In this document: positions 54,552 through 63,918 of the stretch, in pieces
Numbering within the stretch: the first letter of the stretch is position 1
Layout of the letters: each line of letters opens with the position of its first letter
Source: Chryseobacterium oryzae
Lineage (GTDB): Bacteria; Bacteroidota; Bacteroidia; Flavobacteriales; Weeksellaceae
Length of the DNA: 64,000 nucleotides
Assembly (NCBI RefSeq): GCF_022811665.1
Contig: NZ_CP094529.1
Coordinates: forward strand, 2,356,001-2,420,000
Direction of reading: 5' to 3'
The notes under the pieces: generated by a model
The model's database searches: none
What the model was told of the DNA's origin: nothing
The model's input: the letters and a program-made list of their open reading frames with translations, nothing else
Position numbers and translations under genes: made by a program

Positions 54552-56126
54552 TTAAATAGGTAATAAAGGTCTGAAATGTACATACACTTTTTTCTCTTTA
54601 ATATAATAGCATAACAGTAAAAACAGAACGGCTAGAGAAAGCCAGATCATTACAGAATAGTAATCCATAATAGAACGAAGTAAAATCTGATTGTCCAACT
54701 GCACTTTAAATACTTTTTGCGTAACCGGCGGAATATCTTTTTTAGACCATCCGTTGTTTTTAAGGTATAAATTAATCCCGCTGATTTTATCGTTATAAAA
54801 CTGATTATTATTGCTGATGTAATCTAAAAAACGACTGTAATGAATATTATAATTGTAAACTGTAAAATATTTGGTTAGGAAAGAACTTACCGTATATCCT
54901 AAAAATCTTACTATCAAACAAAAAGCCGCGGCAGACGGTGCCAAATAATACGGAACAATACTAATTGCAAATAATATTGTAGGAACCATAATTAACCCCA
55001 CCCCAAGACCATGAGCAAACAGCGGAATGCCATAATAGCTTTCATTTCCGGCATTATCCAGCATTTGTACCATGCAGAGATGGTATATTAAAAGTGCCGT
55101 AAAGCCACACATCCAAAGCCAGATTACATTAGATTTTTTTATTTGATGCCACGCTGCTAAAGCTACTCCCGTAATAATTCCTATAAGATTAAATACAAAA
55201 ATATAGGATATATGACGGGGATCCATGTGGAGAATATTTTTATAAAAGCTTCCCATATAGGCAAAAGAAAACCTTTCTATATACATAAAAAACAGAAGCA
55301 AAGCAGCCCACAAATAATTTTTCTCCTTAAAAATAGAAAGATCTATATAAGGTCTTTTTAAAGTAAACTGACGGATTACAAAGAAAAATACAGCAAAAAA
55401 TATAATTACAGCCACCTGAATTATTTCTGAATTTTGAAACCAGTAATACTGCTGTCCGTAGACACTTAAATATCCTAATCCTATTAAAATTATTGCCAGT
55501 AAAATAAAACTGCTCACATCCAGCTGAATAAGGGTATGCCGATGAAATACTTTGGCAGAAGATATACAGACCAGTACCACCACTACACTGCTTGCAAACA
55601 TGACCATAGACAGCTTGTACACAATATCAAAATTATACTGATCTATTAAATCTGCCGTAATAAGATTATTGAACGAACTTGTACACAATAACATCCCGAA
55701 AAATAAACTGTACGCAACCTCTTTTGCCCGAAAAGATTTCATAAAGCCGGTTGCCATAGAAAGGTATAAATTAACGGCACTTGCAAAAAGCATCCCCTGA
55801 ACAAAACGCACCACAAAAATCACCAGCAAAATCTGAGATGAAAATAAAAGATAACAGCACAGCAACTGAAAAAGCTGAAACTGAATAAAATACTGTTTTG
55901 ATGTAAAATAACTGTAAAACCTTCTTTCTAAACAGTAAAAAGATGCAAAACCAGCGTAATAAAGAGAAATTGTAAACTGTATATCATTAGGCTCAATCCC
56001 ATAATATCCTGCGGCAACATCTTCATTTGCCAAAGGAAGAAAAAACATAATCATATTGGGAAGCAGAAGCGCAAAAAGAATAATCTTTGCGAGCCACGCA
56101 GGAACCCATTTTTTAAACAGACCCAT
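54552..56126 (-). CDS. MFS transporter of the DHA2 (EmrB-like) type
   Basis: This 524-residue protein has about 14 membrane helices, longer than the 12-helix sugar porter earlier in the window. Its place behind an HlyD adaptor and a TolC channel matches EmrAB-TolC systems. The classical DHA2 motifs are weak (FVVRFVQGMLFASAVNLYLS resembles motif B), so the exact subfamily is uncertain. It lies 5 bp after the adaptor gene. Substrates would be hydrophobic drugs or toxic compounds. Confidence 0.85.
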   Translation of the reverse strand: MGLFKKWVPAWLAKIILFALLLPNMIMFFLPLANEDVAAGYYGIEPNDIQFTISLYYAGFASFYCLERRFYSYFTSKQYFIQFQLFQLLCCYLLFSSQILLVIFVVRFVQGMLFASAVNLYLSMATGFMKSFRAKEVAYSLFFGMLLCTSSFNNLITADLIDQYNFDIVYKLSMVMFASSVVVVLVCISSAKVFHRHTLIQLDVSSFILLAIILIGLGYLSVYGQQYYWFQNSEIIQVAVIIFFAVFFFVIRQFTLKRPYIDLSIFKEKNYLWAALLLFFMYIERFSFAYMGSFYKNILHMDPRHISYIFVFNLIGIITGVALAAWHQIKKSNVIWLWMCGFTALLIYHLCMVQMLDNAGNESYYGIPLFAHGLGVGLIMVPTILFAISIVPYYLAPSAAAFCLIVRFLGYTVSSFLTKYFTVYNYNIHYSRFLDYISNNNQFYNDKISGINLYLKNNGWSKKDIPPVTQKVFKVQLDNQILLRSIMDYYSVMIWLSLAVLFLLLCYYIKEKKVYVHFRPLLPI

Positions 56127-56131
56127 TTGTT

Positions 56132-57181
56132 TTATTTATGATGTGGAACAGTAACCGTAACATTCATCCCGGAAAGAAGTTTAGAACGCCATTGTTTATC
56201 AACATCCAAAATTTCTATTTTTACTGGAATTCTCTGAACAATTTTTACAAAATTTCCTGTGGCATTATCCGGCGGAAGTAAAGAAAAACTTGAACCCGTA
56301 GCCGGAGAAAACGCCAAAATTTTTCCTTTGAATTTTTTATCCGGATAAGCATCTGCTGTAATAGTTACCAAATCTCCAACAGAAAACTCCGCTATCTGAG
56401 TTTCTTTGAAGTTAGCCATAATCCATTTTGGCGTTTCATCATTTACAATATAACATAGATGATCTCCCACATCAATCATCTGCCCTTTTTCTATTTTTCG
56501 CTTTCCAAGTCTTCCGTTGTAAGGAGCCGTTATTACCGTGTAGCTTACATCCAGATTACGGCGTTGTTTTACTTCATTCAGACGTTGTTTTTCGGCACCG
56601 ATTACTGCTTTTTCCTGATTCAGATCCTGAACTTTTTCCTGAGCAACTCTATAGTGCTGTTCTGCCTGAGAAAGATCACTTTTATAAATATTCAGATTGG
56701 CTTCAATCTGCTCCAGTTTTTGTGCAGTGGCAGATTTCTGACTGTAAAGCTGTTTGTATCTTTCATACTCAAGATTTTCTTTCCAGACTTTAATTTTTGC
56801 TGCTTCAATTGCTTGGTAAGCTTCACGAGCTTCAGCTTCCAGCGTTTCCCGCTGCTGATTAAGAACCTGCGTACTCGCATTCTGTTTCTGAAGTTCTGCT
56901 CCTACCTGGTTTGCATCAAGCTTATATTCTTTGCTATCGATTATAAACAAGGTATCGCCCGCTTTAACGTTATCAAAATCATTAAACTTCACCTCTCTTA
57001 CATACCCTCCTACTCTGGCAATTACAGGGTTGATGTATTCTACAACCTGTGCATCGTTGGTAGTTTCATTATGCAAAAATGTATAAATAGATAAAAAAGC
57101 TTTTACAGCAATAATCAGTACGAAAACCCATGCAACTGCAGAGGTAAATTTTACAAGTTTTTTACGATGAGATACTTTCAT
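56132..57181 (-). CDS. HlyD/EmrA-family membrane-fusion protein
   Basis: This 349-residue protein has a membrane anchor (FTSAVAWVFVLIIAVKAFLS), the EmrA-like start TTNDAQVVEYINPVIARVGG, a long coiled hairpin (about 90-205) and the second lipoyl half DVSYTVITAPYNGRLGKRKI. Its start shares one base with the TolC stop (TAATG), so translation is coupled. It connects the MFS pump to the outer-membrane channel. Confidence 0.92.
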   Translation of the reverse strand: MKVSHRKKLVKFTSAVAWVFVLIIAVKAFLSIYTFLHNETTNDAQVVEYINPVIARVGGYVREVKFNDFDNVKAGDTLFIIDSKEYKLDANQVGAELQKQNASTQVLNQQRETLEAEAREAYQAIEAAKIKVWKENLEYERYKQLYSQKSATAQKLEQIEANLNIYKSDLSQAEQHYRVAQEKVQDLNQEKAVIGAEKQRLNEVKQRRNLDVSYTVITAPYNGRLGKRKIEKGQMIDVGDHLCYIVNDETPKWIMANFKETQIAEFSVGDLVTITADAYPDKKFKGKILAFSPATGSSFSLLPPDNATGNFVKIVQRIPVKIEILDVDKQWRSKLLSGMNVTVTVPHHK

Positions 57182-58497
57182 TATAATGTTCCTGTTTCGA
57201 ATTTTAGGGAATAATAATTTTTCAGAATTTCCATTTTTGACTGTTCCAGTTCAAATTTGGCTTTCACCTGCTGCAAATTGGCATCCAACAGATCGGTAAT
57301 AAGTGCAGTCTGATTAAAATAGGCATTCTTTAGAATTCTTGCATTTTCATCTGCGTATTTTTGGTTCTGCTCATAGACTTTTTCGTGCTTCACTGCTTCA
57401 TCATATTGATAAAAACTTTTATAAATACGGGTTCTTATCTCATCGTTTGTAAACTCATGGTGAAGATGTGCCGAATTCAGTTCAATTTTAGATTCTTCAA
57501 CTTTATGTTTATTATGATACAAACTGCTGATGTCGTACGAAGCTTTCAGCCCTATAATTCCTAAGCTGTACCAGTTGGGATTATAAGGATAAAGAAAAAT
57601 CTGCGGGTTAGAAAACTGCAAAGAACCGGTAATCCCGACTTTCGGGTAGTAATTGCCTTTATTCAGTTTCAGTTTCATTTCGGCGGCTTGTGTTTCGTGG
57701 TGAGAAAGTTCTGCATCAAAACTTTTATTTAACGCCAACTCAATTGTTTCTTCCAAAGTAAAAGGAGGAATCTGTTCTTCGGATGGTGATATTTCTGGTT
57801 CCAGTACAGTTTTATCGTCATTTCCCATCAAAACATTAATCTGTTGCTGCAACACAATAATACCGTTATCAATTTCCGTTAAGGTCATTTTTCTTTTGCT
57901 GAGCTCGAGTTCGGCACGAAGAACATCACTTTCAAGAATAATTCCGGCTTTGTACAGGTTTTTTATTTCTGTAAGCTGGCTTTCTTTATCATGAATATCT
58001 TCTTCCATCGTAACTTTCCACTGTCGCTGCAAATAAAGATCTATAAAAAGATGTATTGCCTTAAGTTTGGTTGCACTTACCAGTTTCTCTTTGTCGGTAA
58101 CAGAAATTTCAGATAAAATCTGCGCCAACTTAATTTCGTTTTTAGTTTTAAAACCATCGAAAATATTCAAATAAAGATTGGCACCCGTATTATACAGCGT
58201 ATGAATTACATCGTGATGCTCTGGTTTGTTAAAAATCCCATTTTCGTAAACCAACATATTCGAGGCTTTATCTACAGAACCAAAAACACTTAAATTAGGT
58301 AACTGATTGCTTTTAGCCTGCTTGGTTTTCGCCTCAGAAATCTGAATTTTAAGCTTTTCCAGAGCGATTTCTTTACTGTGTTCTTCTACACCGCTAAGCA
58401 ACCGGTTAAGACTTAAACCTGCTGTCTGTGCGTGTACGGAAATCTGAAAATTAAGAAGCACTAACCCTAAAAAAAACTTCTCTTTTGTACGGATCAT
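57181..58497 (-). CDS. TolC-family outer-membrane channel
   Basis: This 438-residue protein has a signal peptide (FLGLVLLNFQISVHA) and the paired helical repeats of TolC proteins: LLSGVEEHSKEIALEKLKIQ, YNTGANLYLNIFDGFKTKNE and LIDLYLQRQWKVTMEEDI. It is the first gene of the leftward efflux operon, divergent from the AraC regulator 110 bases away. Confidence 0.92.
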   Translation of the reverse strand: MIRTKEKFFLGLVLLNFQISVHAQTAGLSLNRLLSGVEEHSKEIALEKLKIQISEAKTKQAKSNQLPNLSVFGSVDKASNMLVYENGIFNKPEHHDVIHTLYNTGANLYLNIFDGFKTKNEIKLAQILSEISVTDKEKLVSATKLKAIHLFIDLYLQRQWKVTMEEDIHDKESQLTEIKNLYKAGIILESDVLRAELELSKRKMTLTEIDNGIIVLQQQINVLMGNDDKTVLEPEISPSEEQIPPFTLEETIELALNKSFDAELSHHETQAAEMKLKLNKGNYYPKVGITGSLQFSNPQIFLYPYNPNWYSLGIIGLKASYDISSLYHNKHKVEESKIELNSAHLHHEFTNDEIRTRIYKSFYQYDEAVKHEKVYEQNQKYADENARILKNAYFNQTALITDLLDANLQQVKAKFELEQSKMEILKNYYSLKFETGTL

Positions 58498-58607
58498 TTA
58501 CTATTCACTTTTAAAGATGCAAAGTTATAACGTTAGTACTTTTGTCATTTTATATAAAATAGACTGATTTTTATCCAAATCAGCCAAAATTATTTTTATT
58601 TTTGAAT

Positions 58608-59393
58608 ATGAAATTATTTGATATTCTTGAACAGATTGACACATCACCGAAAGATGTTTTTATTATTCATGAAAGGTTTGAACGCGATTATGATTTGCAT
58701 TCGCATCACAAAGATCAACTAAGCTTCGTAGAAGGAGGAACTGCGTATGTAACTATTGAAAATGAATACCTTGTGGTTCCGGCAATGCATTTTTTATGGA
58801 TTCCGGCAAATACGCCTCACCGTTTGAAGGTTTCTCATCATGCTACCCAACTTCACTCTTTTTACTTTAAAAAATCGGGTTCGGATTTTTATCAGAATCT
58901 TAGAATATTTCCTGCCAACAAACTGATTATTGAACTGATTAAATTCTCTGAACGATGGAATAACGAATTTATAGATTTTTCTGAACCTTATGCCCACACT
59001 CTATTTTCGCTGCATGATTTATTGGCTTTAACAAGCGAAAAACCTATAAAATTACAATTACCCACTTCGGAACATCCTAAAATCGAAAAAATAACCGAGT
59101 ACATCCACTCCAGATTTAATGCTCATCTTACGCTGAATGAACTTTCGGATAATTTCAGCATGAGTGAACGGTCATTCAGCAGATTATTTAAAAAGGAACT
59201 GAAAACTTCTTTTTTACAGTATCTTAAAACCTATAGAATTATTCAGTCCATCAACCTTCTGCAAAAACACCACGACAGCTCTATAGAAGAAATTGCCAAT
59301 TCCTGCGGTTATGAAACCATTACCGCTTTTAGCAATGCTTTTTTAGAATTAACAGGCATGAGACCTTCACAGATGAGAAAAATGATGTACTGA
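58608..59393 (+). CDS. AraC-family regulator with N-terminal cupin
   Basis: The ATG at 58608 gives 261 residues (MKLFDILEQIDTSPKDVF); a TTG two codons upstream is less likely. The cupin part has YDLHSHHKDQLSFVEGGTAY and WIPANTPHRLKV, and the DNA-binding part has LNELSDNFSMSERSFSRLFK and IANSCGYETITAFSNAFLEL, ending TGMRPSQMRKMM. It is divergent from the TolC-EmrA-EmrB-like operon and is the obvious candidate regulator of it. TATTTTTG at 58597-58604 fits a -7 box but lies very close to the start. Confidence 0.93.
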   Translation: MKLFDILEQIDTSPKDVFIIHERFERDYDLHSHHKDQLSFVEGGTAYVTIENEYLVVPAMHFLWIPANTPHRLKVSHHATQLHSFYFKKSGSDFYQNLRIFPANKLIIELIKFSERWNNEFIDFSEPYAHTLFSLHDLLALTSEKPIKLQLPTSEHPKIEKITEYIHSRFNAHLTLNELSDNFSMSERSFSRLFKKELKTSFLQYLKTYRIIQSINLLQKHHDSSIEEIANSCGYETITAFSNAFLELTGMRPSQMRKMMY

Positions 59394-59618
59394 TACAATA
59401 GACCGATAATTCCTCAATTCAACAGACGGTTTAGAGATAAATAATATCAAAACTTAAAAAAACTTAAAACCTCAAATCTAATATTATGTTAAATAGTTCT
59501 AAAAAAATATAAACTATTGTAACGCACAGAATAAAGGTAAGATAATTGTGTTATAGAAGCAAAGACCAAAAACTAATAGCTGGATTTTTTTTATTACTAA
59601 TCCCTTAAAAGGAAACCT

Positions 59619-60086
59619 ATGAAAAAATACTTTGCAGTTTTTATAACAGTTTACACGATTGTTTTGTTGTATATGATGTTTTATGCATCGGGAAGAGAAC
59701 CTTCTGAAATCGCTTATTTTCAGCATAAACCTTTTATAACAATTCAGAATTTTTTCGAAAATAACAATATAGATAATCAGGATTTTATCATTAATATTTT
59801 TGGAAACATATTTTTGTTCAGTCCGTTCGGTTGGTTAGGATTGTGCATAAAGAAATTTAACAGATTTTTGCCCATCACCATCTTTTTCCTTGTTGCCATT
59901 AGCCTAATTGAGTCTTTACAGTATTTCTCAGGGCGAGGAGTTGCCGATGTTGATGATGTTTTTCTTAATACATTTGGGATGCTCTTAGGTTTTGTATTAT
60001 TTAAATATGCGACTTGGAAAAATATTGCAAACATTAGATTTCATTTTGATTTATTGGAAAAAGGCAAATTATCTCCCGTTTCTTAA
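59619..60086 (+). CDS. VanZ-family membrane protein
   Basis: This 155-residue protein has four to five membrane helices and the VanZ pattern: YIL-type first helix, a central NIFGNIFLFSPFGWLGLCIK and SLIESLQYFSGRGVADVDDVFLNTFG, where the Asp-rich loop is conserved. The name comes from a teicoplanin-resistance gene, but most VanZ-like proteins have no known function. The 225 bases upstream show no features. Confidence 0.85.
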   Translation: MKKYFAVFITVYTIVLLYMMFYASGREPSEIAYFQHKPFITIQNFFENNNIDNQDFIINIFGNIFLFSPFGWLGLCIKKFNRFLPITIFFLVAISLIESLQYFSGRGVADVDDVFLNTFGMLLGFVLFKYATWKNIANIRFHFDLLEKGKLSPVS

Positions 60087-60160
60087 ATGAAAACATTTTA
60101 GAAGAAACATCCACTTTTTGCACAGAATTTGCAGTGAGAATTGCGTTTATTGCCTCAATT

Positions 60161-61162
60161 ATGAAATCAATTTTGCCGAATAGACGGCTTTTCACTTATT
60201 TTTTCGTTCTAATTTTCTCAGTATTCTCAACTTTAGCATTTTCACAAAAAAAGAAAACAACCATTCTGTTTGAAAAAGCGAATGTTGAAGAAAACATTGC
60301 CTATAAAACCGATGAAAACAACAACAAAATTTTGTTGGATATGTACACTCCAAAAAATACTGAAACTAAAAAGTTGCCTGTAGTAATATATGTTCATGGA
60401 GGAGCGTGGGTAGAAGGCAGTAAACTGATTTATGGAGATAATTTTATTGAAAATACTATTTCAAAGCTTTTAGATCAGAATTTTGCAGTAATAAGTATCA
60501 ATTATCGGCTTGTAACAAAGGAAATTCATTTTAATGCACCTATACAGGATACCAAAGATGCAGTGCGTTGGGTAAGAAAAAATTCAGACCAATATCATTT
60601 AGATTCTAATAATATCGGGATGTGGGGAGATTCTGCAGGAGCACATCTTGCACTTTTAAGTGCTTATACAAACGATAACAAGTTTGTCGGCGATTCTACC
60701 CTATCGAAATATTCCGCACGAGTAAATTATGTTATTGATAATTTTGGACCTACCGATATGAACAGGCTGCTTCATACACGGGCACCACAGCCGTTACTTT
60801 TTGCAGTGGGATTAATTTCAAAAAAAATAATAGAAATTAGGGGAAAACTGATTAAGGGAATAACCGGTTTCGATGCCAAAGAAAACAAAAAAGAAGTGAT
60901 AGAGATTTGTAAAGACATTTCACCACTCTTGTATTCAGAAAATACAGTTCCTACGTTGATGATTCATGGGAATAAAGATAAAATTGCCCCTTTGAGCCAT
61001 TCTAAACGACTGAGAAGAATGCTTAAAAAATCTAAAACTGAAAATAGTTTAATCATTATTAAAAAAGGAACTCACGGATTCAGCACCACAGATAAAACAG
61101 AACTTGAAAAGATAAGTAATGCGATGGTAAATTTTGCGGTTGCTCATCAACAAGCTCCATAA
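60161..61162 (+). CDS. Secreted alpha/beta-hydrolase (esterase family)
   Basis: The ATG at 60161 gives 333 residues with a signal peptide (LIFSVFSTLAFS); a GTG 27 bases upstream is the alternative. The oxyanion motif VYVHGGAWVEGSK, the nucleophile elbow WGDSAGAHLALLS, and the acid/His pair MIHGNKDKIAPLSH and KKGTHGF mark a carboxylesterase of the BD-FAE/HSL-like type. Such enzymes remove acyl groups from sugars or small esters. There is no glycan locus beside it, so the substrate is open. Confidence 0.9.
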   Translation: MKSILPNRRLFTYFFVLIFSVFSTLAFSQKKKTTILFEKANVEENIAYKTDENNNKILLDMYTPKNTETKKLPVVIYVHGGAWVEGSKLIYGDNFIENTISKLLDQNFAVISINYRLVTKEIHFNAPIQDTKDAVRWVRKNSDQYHLDSNNIGMWGDSAGAHLALLSAYTNDNKFVGDSTLSKYSARVNYVIDNFGPTDMNRLLHTRAPQPLLFAVGLISKKIIEIRGKLIKGITGFDAKENKKEVIEICKDISPLLYSENTVPTLMIHGNKDKIAPLSHSKRLRRMLKKSKTENSLIIIKKGTHGFSTTDKTELEKISNAMVNFAVAHQQAP

Positions 61163-61340
61163 AATATTCTTTTGTAGATTTTTATCGCTATTAAAGGAAA
61201 TACTGCTATTTCTTTTGCAGTTATCTTTCAAAATGATTAATATTGTAGTGGGTTGAAAATCAGGTTTTTGAAATTATTATTTTATATTTTAATTTTATAT
61301 TACACTTTGATTTTCAATTATTTAAATTGAATTTTAAGAA

Positions 61341-61880
61341 ATGAAAAAAAACTTCATATACATCCTTATTCTCGTTGTTGTTGCGGTTATTGCTTTAGTT
61401 CCGGGTATAAGAAACTTTTTGAAAGACCAGTTTTTGCCGGTTGCCACGATTGAAAATGCAGTTCACATCAGCAATGAAGATTACGATATAGAGCTACAGG
61501 GAATAAATGTTCCAAGCACAAACCTCAAAAATTTTAAAGATAAACCTCTTTTTCTTAATTTTTGGGGAACCTGGTGTCCTCCATGTGTTAAAGAATGGCC
61601 TACTATTCAGAAATTGTATGACGGCAGAAAAGATCACCTCAACTTTGTGCTTATTGCGATGAAAGATGATGAAGCTAAAGTGCGTAAGTTTCTTAAAGAA
61701 AATAATTATACCGTTCCTGTATATATCGCACAAAGCCCAATTTCGGAGAAAGTACTTCCCAAAGCTTTTCCTACTACATTTTTATTGGATCAAAATGGGA
61801 GAATTCTCCTTAAAGAAGATGCTTATACCGATTGGAATACAGAATCTATACATCAATTCATAGATAATATTATCAAATAA
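61341..61880 (+). CDS. TlpA-like thioredoxin-fold protein, membrane-anchored
   Basis: This 179-residue protein has an N-terminal membrane helix (FIYILILVVVAVIALVPGI) and a thioredoxin domain with FWGTWCPPCVKEWPTIQ (CPPC) and a cis-proline at KAFPTTFLLDQNG. It belongs to the TlpA/ResA group, which reduces disulfides in the periplasm, often for cytochrome c maturation. No cytochrome genes are nearby, so its target is unknown. Confidence 0.9.
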   Translation: MKKNFIYILILVVVAVIALVPGIRNFLKDQFLPVATIENAVHISNEDYDIELQGINVPSTNLKNFKDKPLFLNFWGTWCPPCVKEWPTIQKLYDGRKDHLNFVLIAMKDDEAKVRKFLKENNYTVPVYIAQSPISEKVLPKAFPTTFLLDQNGRILLKEDAYTDWNTESIHQFIDNIIK

Positions 61881-61963
61881 TAATTTTAACGGAATTTTAA
61901 TAATGCATTGGTACGCAATTTGAAAATTCTATTACGTTGAAGTTATAAAAAACAAACACAAAA

Positions 61964-62305
61964 ATGAAATATTCTAAAATCACAATTGCTAAAGAGGCCA
62001 TAAGCCACAAAGGATTTCTGAAAAAAATCCCCGATATTTTCAGAATGGTTAAGTTATGGAGAAAAGGTGTTTATCCTGCAAAGTCGATGGATATGATTCT
62101 TCCGCTTTTAGGGATTTTATATGTACTTTCTCCCATAGATTTAATTCCAGATTTTTTCATTCCTGTTGTAGGGGTTTTGGACGATTTGGCTGTTTTATCC
62201 TTTACCATCCCAAAACTAATGAAAGAAGTAGATAAATTTCTTCTTTGGGAAACCGAACGAAAATATGGCAATGCACAAATAATAGAGGCAGAAATTGTAA
62301 AATAA
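61964..62305 (+). CDS. YkvA-family (DUF1232) membrane protein
   Basis: This 113-residue protein has the YkvA pattern ILYVLSPIDLIPDFFIPVVG followed by VLDDLAVLSFTI, in which the PID-IPD motif and the Asp pair are conserved. It has one or two membrane-associated segments. Function is unknown. A terminator follows directly. Confidence 0.88.
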   Translation: MKYSKITIAKEAISHKGFLKKIPDIFRMVKLWRKGVYPAKSMDMILPLLGILYVLSPIDLIPDFFIPVVGVLDDLAVLSFTIPKLMKEVDKFLLWETERKYGNAQIIEAEIVK

Positions 62306-62307
62306 AT

Positions 62308-62333
62308 AAAACCATCCGAGTGATGGTTTTTTT
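62308..62333 (+). terminator. Intrinsic terminator
   Basis: AAAACCATC (62308-62316) pairs with GATGGTTTT (62322-62330) around a 5-base loop and leads into a T run, just after the YkvA stop. Confidence 0.85.
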
Positions 62334-62374
62334 GTTTATCATGAATTCGGTACTACCTTTTCATCACAAATCAT

Positions 62375-62382
62375 TAAATTTG
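62375..62382 (+). promoter_or_regulatory. Possible -7 box of the UMP synthase gene
   Basis: TAAATTTG fits the Bacteroidota TAnnTTTG consensus and ends 19 bases before the ATG, which allows a short leader. No clear -33 box is seen. Confidence 0.35.
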
Positions 62383-62401
62383 CAATATCTAATAAAAAAT
62401 A

Positions 62402-63760
62402 ATGGAAAGTAAAAAAGAATTCTTTTTGGAATGCTACAAACTGGGCATCATCAAATTTGGAAGATTCACCCTGAAAAGCGGTATTGAAAGCCCTTTTTAT
62501 GTAGACTTAAGACCACTCGCATCCGATCCTAAAATCCTTAAAAATCTTGCCAACTATCTTTTGGATATGCTTCCTTTGGATAACTTCGACCTCATCTGCG
62601 GAGTTCCTTATGCTGCACTTCCGATGGCAACTGCGATGTCTTTGGAAAGCTACATTCCGTTAATTATTAAAAGAAAAGAAGCCAAAGAATACGGTACAAA
62701 AAAAATGATTGAGGGAATTTACCAGAAAGGACAGAATTGCCTTTTGGTAGAAGACGTTATCACCTCCGGAAAATCTTTGGTAGAAACCATTGCCGAAATC
62801 GAGCAGGAAGATATTAAAGTAGCAGATATTGTTGTGGTTTTAGACCGAGAACAGGGAGGAAAACAACTTTTGGAAAGCAAAGGATACCGCGTTCATACAC
62901 TTTTCAATATTTCTGAAGTTTGCGAAATTCTTCAAGAAAATGGAGATCTTAGCGATGCAGAAGTTCAGAGAATTAACGATTTCTTAAAAGGAAATCATAT
63001 TCAGTTTGAAGAAAAAAAGAGACTTTCTTATCAGCAGAAATTTGAGCAGGCACAACATTCTGTTTCAAAAAAATTATTAGAAACGGCATTAGCAAAAGAA
63101 TCTAATCTCATTGCTTCGGCAGATGTTACTACTACAAAAGAACTTTTGGAACTCGCAGAAAAAGTGGGACCACACATTATTGCATTAAAAACTCACATCG
63201 ACATTATTTCGGATTTTGATTACCAAAATACCATTATCCCATTAAAAGAAATAGCCTCAAAGCATAAATTTCTATTAATGGAAGACCGAAAATTTGCCGA
63301 TATAGGAAATACTCAGGAATTGCAGTTTACAAGCGGAGTTTTCAGAATTACCGACTGGGCAGATTTTGTAACTTCTCAGGTTATCGGAGGTTTCGAATCT
63401 TTAGACTGCTTCAAAAATGTGGGCGTAGTTGCCATTATAGGAATGTCTTCCAAAGGTACGTTAACATCCAATAATTACCGTGAAGAAGCCCTGAAAATCG
63501 CCCTTTCTCATCCTAACGTAATTGGTGGGGTTTCTCAAAATCCTATTCCTGAAGAAATTCTGCTTTTCACTCCTGGAGTAAACCTCGCAGATTCAGGTGA
63601 CGGAAAGGGGCAGCAATATAATACTCCGGAACATGTATTTAAAACCCTTCATACAGATTTTATCATCGTAGGAAGAGGAATTTATAAATCTGAAAACCCA
63701 GAACAGGCAGCATCACAATATAAAAGTGCAGGCTGGAATGCCTATCTCACATCTTTGTAA
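62402..63760 (+). CDS. Bifunctional orotate phosphoribosyltransferase / OMP decarboxylase (UMP synthase)
   Basis: This 452-residue protein joins both last steps of UMP synthesis. The N-terminal OPRT domain (about 1-205) has FGRFTLKSGIESPFYVDLRP and the PRPP-binding CLLVEDVITSGKS near 113-126. The C-terminal OMP decarboxylase (about 215-452) has ALKTHIDIISDF, the catalytic DRKFADIGNT with Asp295, Lys297 and Asp300, and TPGVNLADSGDGKGQQYNTP plus FIIVGRGIY. The order and the wording of these motifs match eukaryotic UMP synthase much more closely than the short bacterial PyrF. The gene is flanked by terminators and stands alone, consistent with import as a unit. Confidence 0.95.
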   Translation: MESKKEFFLECYKLGIIKFGRFTLKSGIESPFYVDLRPLASDPKILKNLANYLLDMLPLDNFDLICGVPYAALPMATAMSLESYIPLIIKRKEAKEYGTKKMIEGIYQKGQNCLLVEDVITSGKSLVETIAEIEQEDIKVADIVVVLDREQGGKQLLESKGYRVHTLFNISEVCEILQENGDLSDAEVQRINDFLKGNHIQFEEKKRLSYQQKFEQAQHSVSKKLLETALAKESNLIASADVTTTKELLELAEKVGPHIIALKTHIDIISDFDYQNTIIPLKEIASKHKFLLMEDRKFADIGNTQELQFTSGVFRITDWADFVTSQVIGGFESLDCFKNVGVVAIIGMSSKGTLTSNNYREEALKIALSHPNVIGGVSQNPIPEEILLFTPGVNLADSGDGKGQQYNTPEHVFKTLHTDFIIVGRGIYKSENPEQAASQYKSAGWNAYLTSL

Positions 63761-63782
63761 AAAATAATTATACTTATTACTT

Positions 63783-63827
63783 CCTGAAATTTGAATTGTA
63801 ATATCATTCAAATTTCAGGATTTTTTT
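63783..63827 (+). terminator. Intrinsic terminator after the UMP synthase gene
   Basis: A perfect 14-base stem, CCTGAAATTTGAAT (63783-63796) with ATTCAAATTTCAGG (63806-63819), has a 9-base loop and is followed by a run of seven T. Confidence 0.92.
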
Positions 63828-63918
63828 ATTGAATACTTTTATATTTTAACAGTATTACTGTTTTAAAAAATATTTTTTTTGCATTAAAATACATTATATT
63901 TGATGCTTTATCAGAGCA

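Noticed and set aside
54552..58497. Novel export system
   Set aside because: Gene order and motifs match ordinary EmrAB-TolC drug efflux with a divergent AraC regulator.
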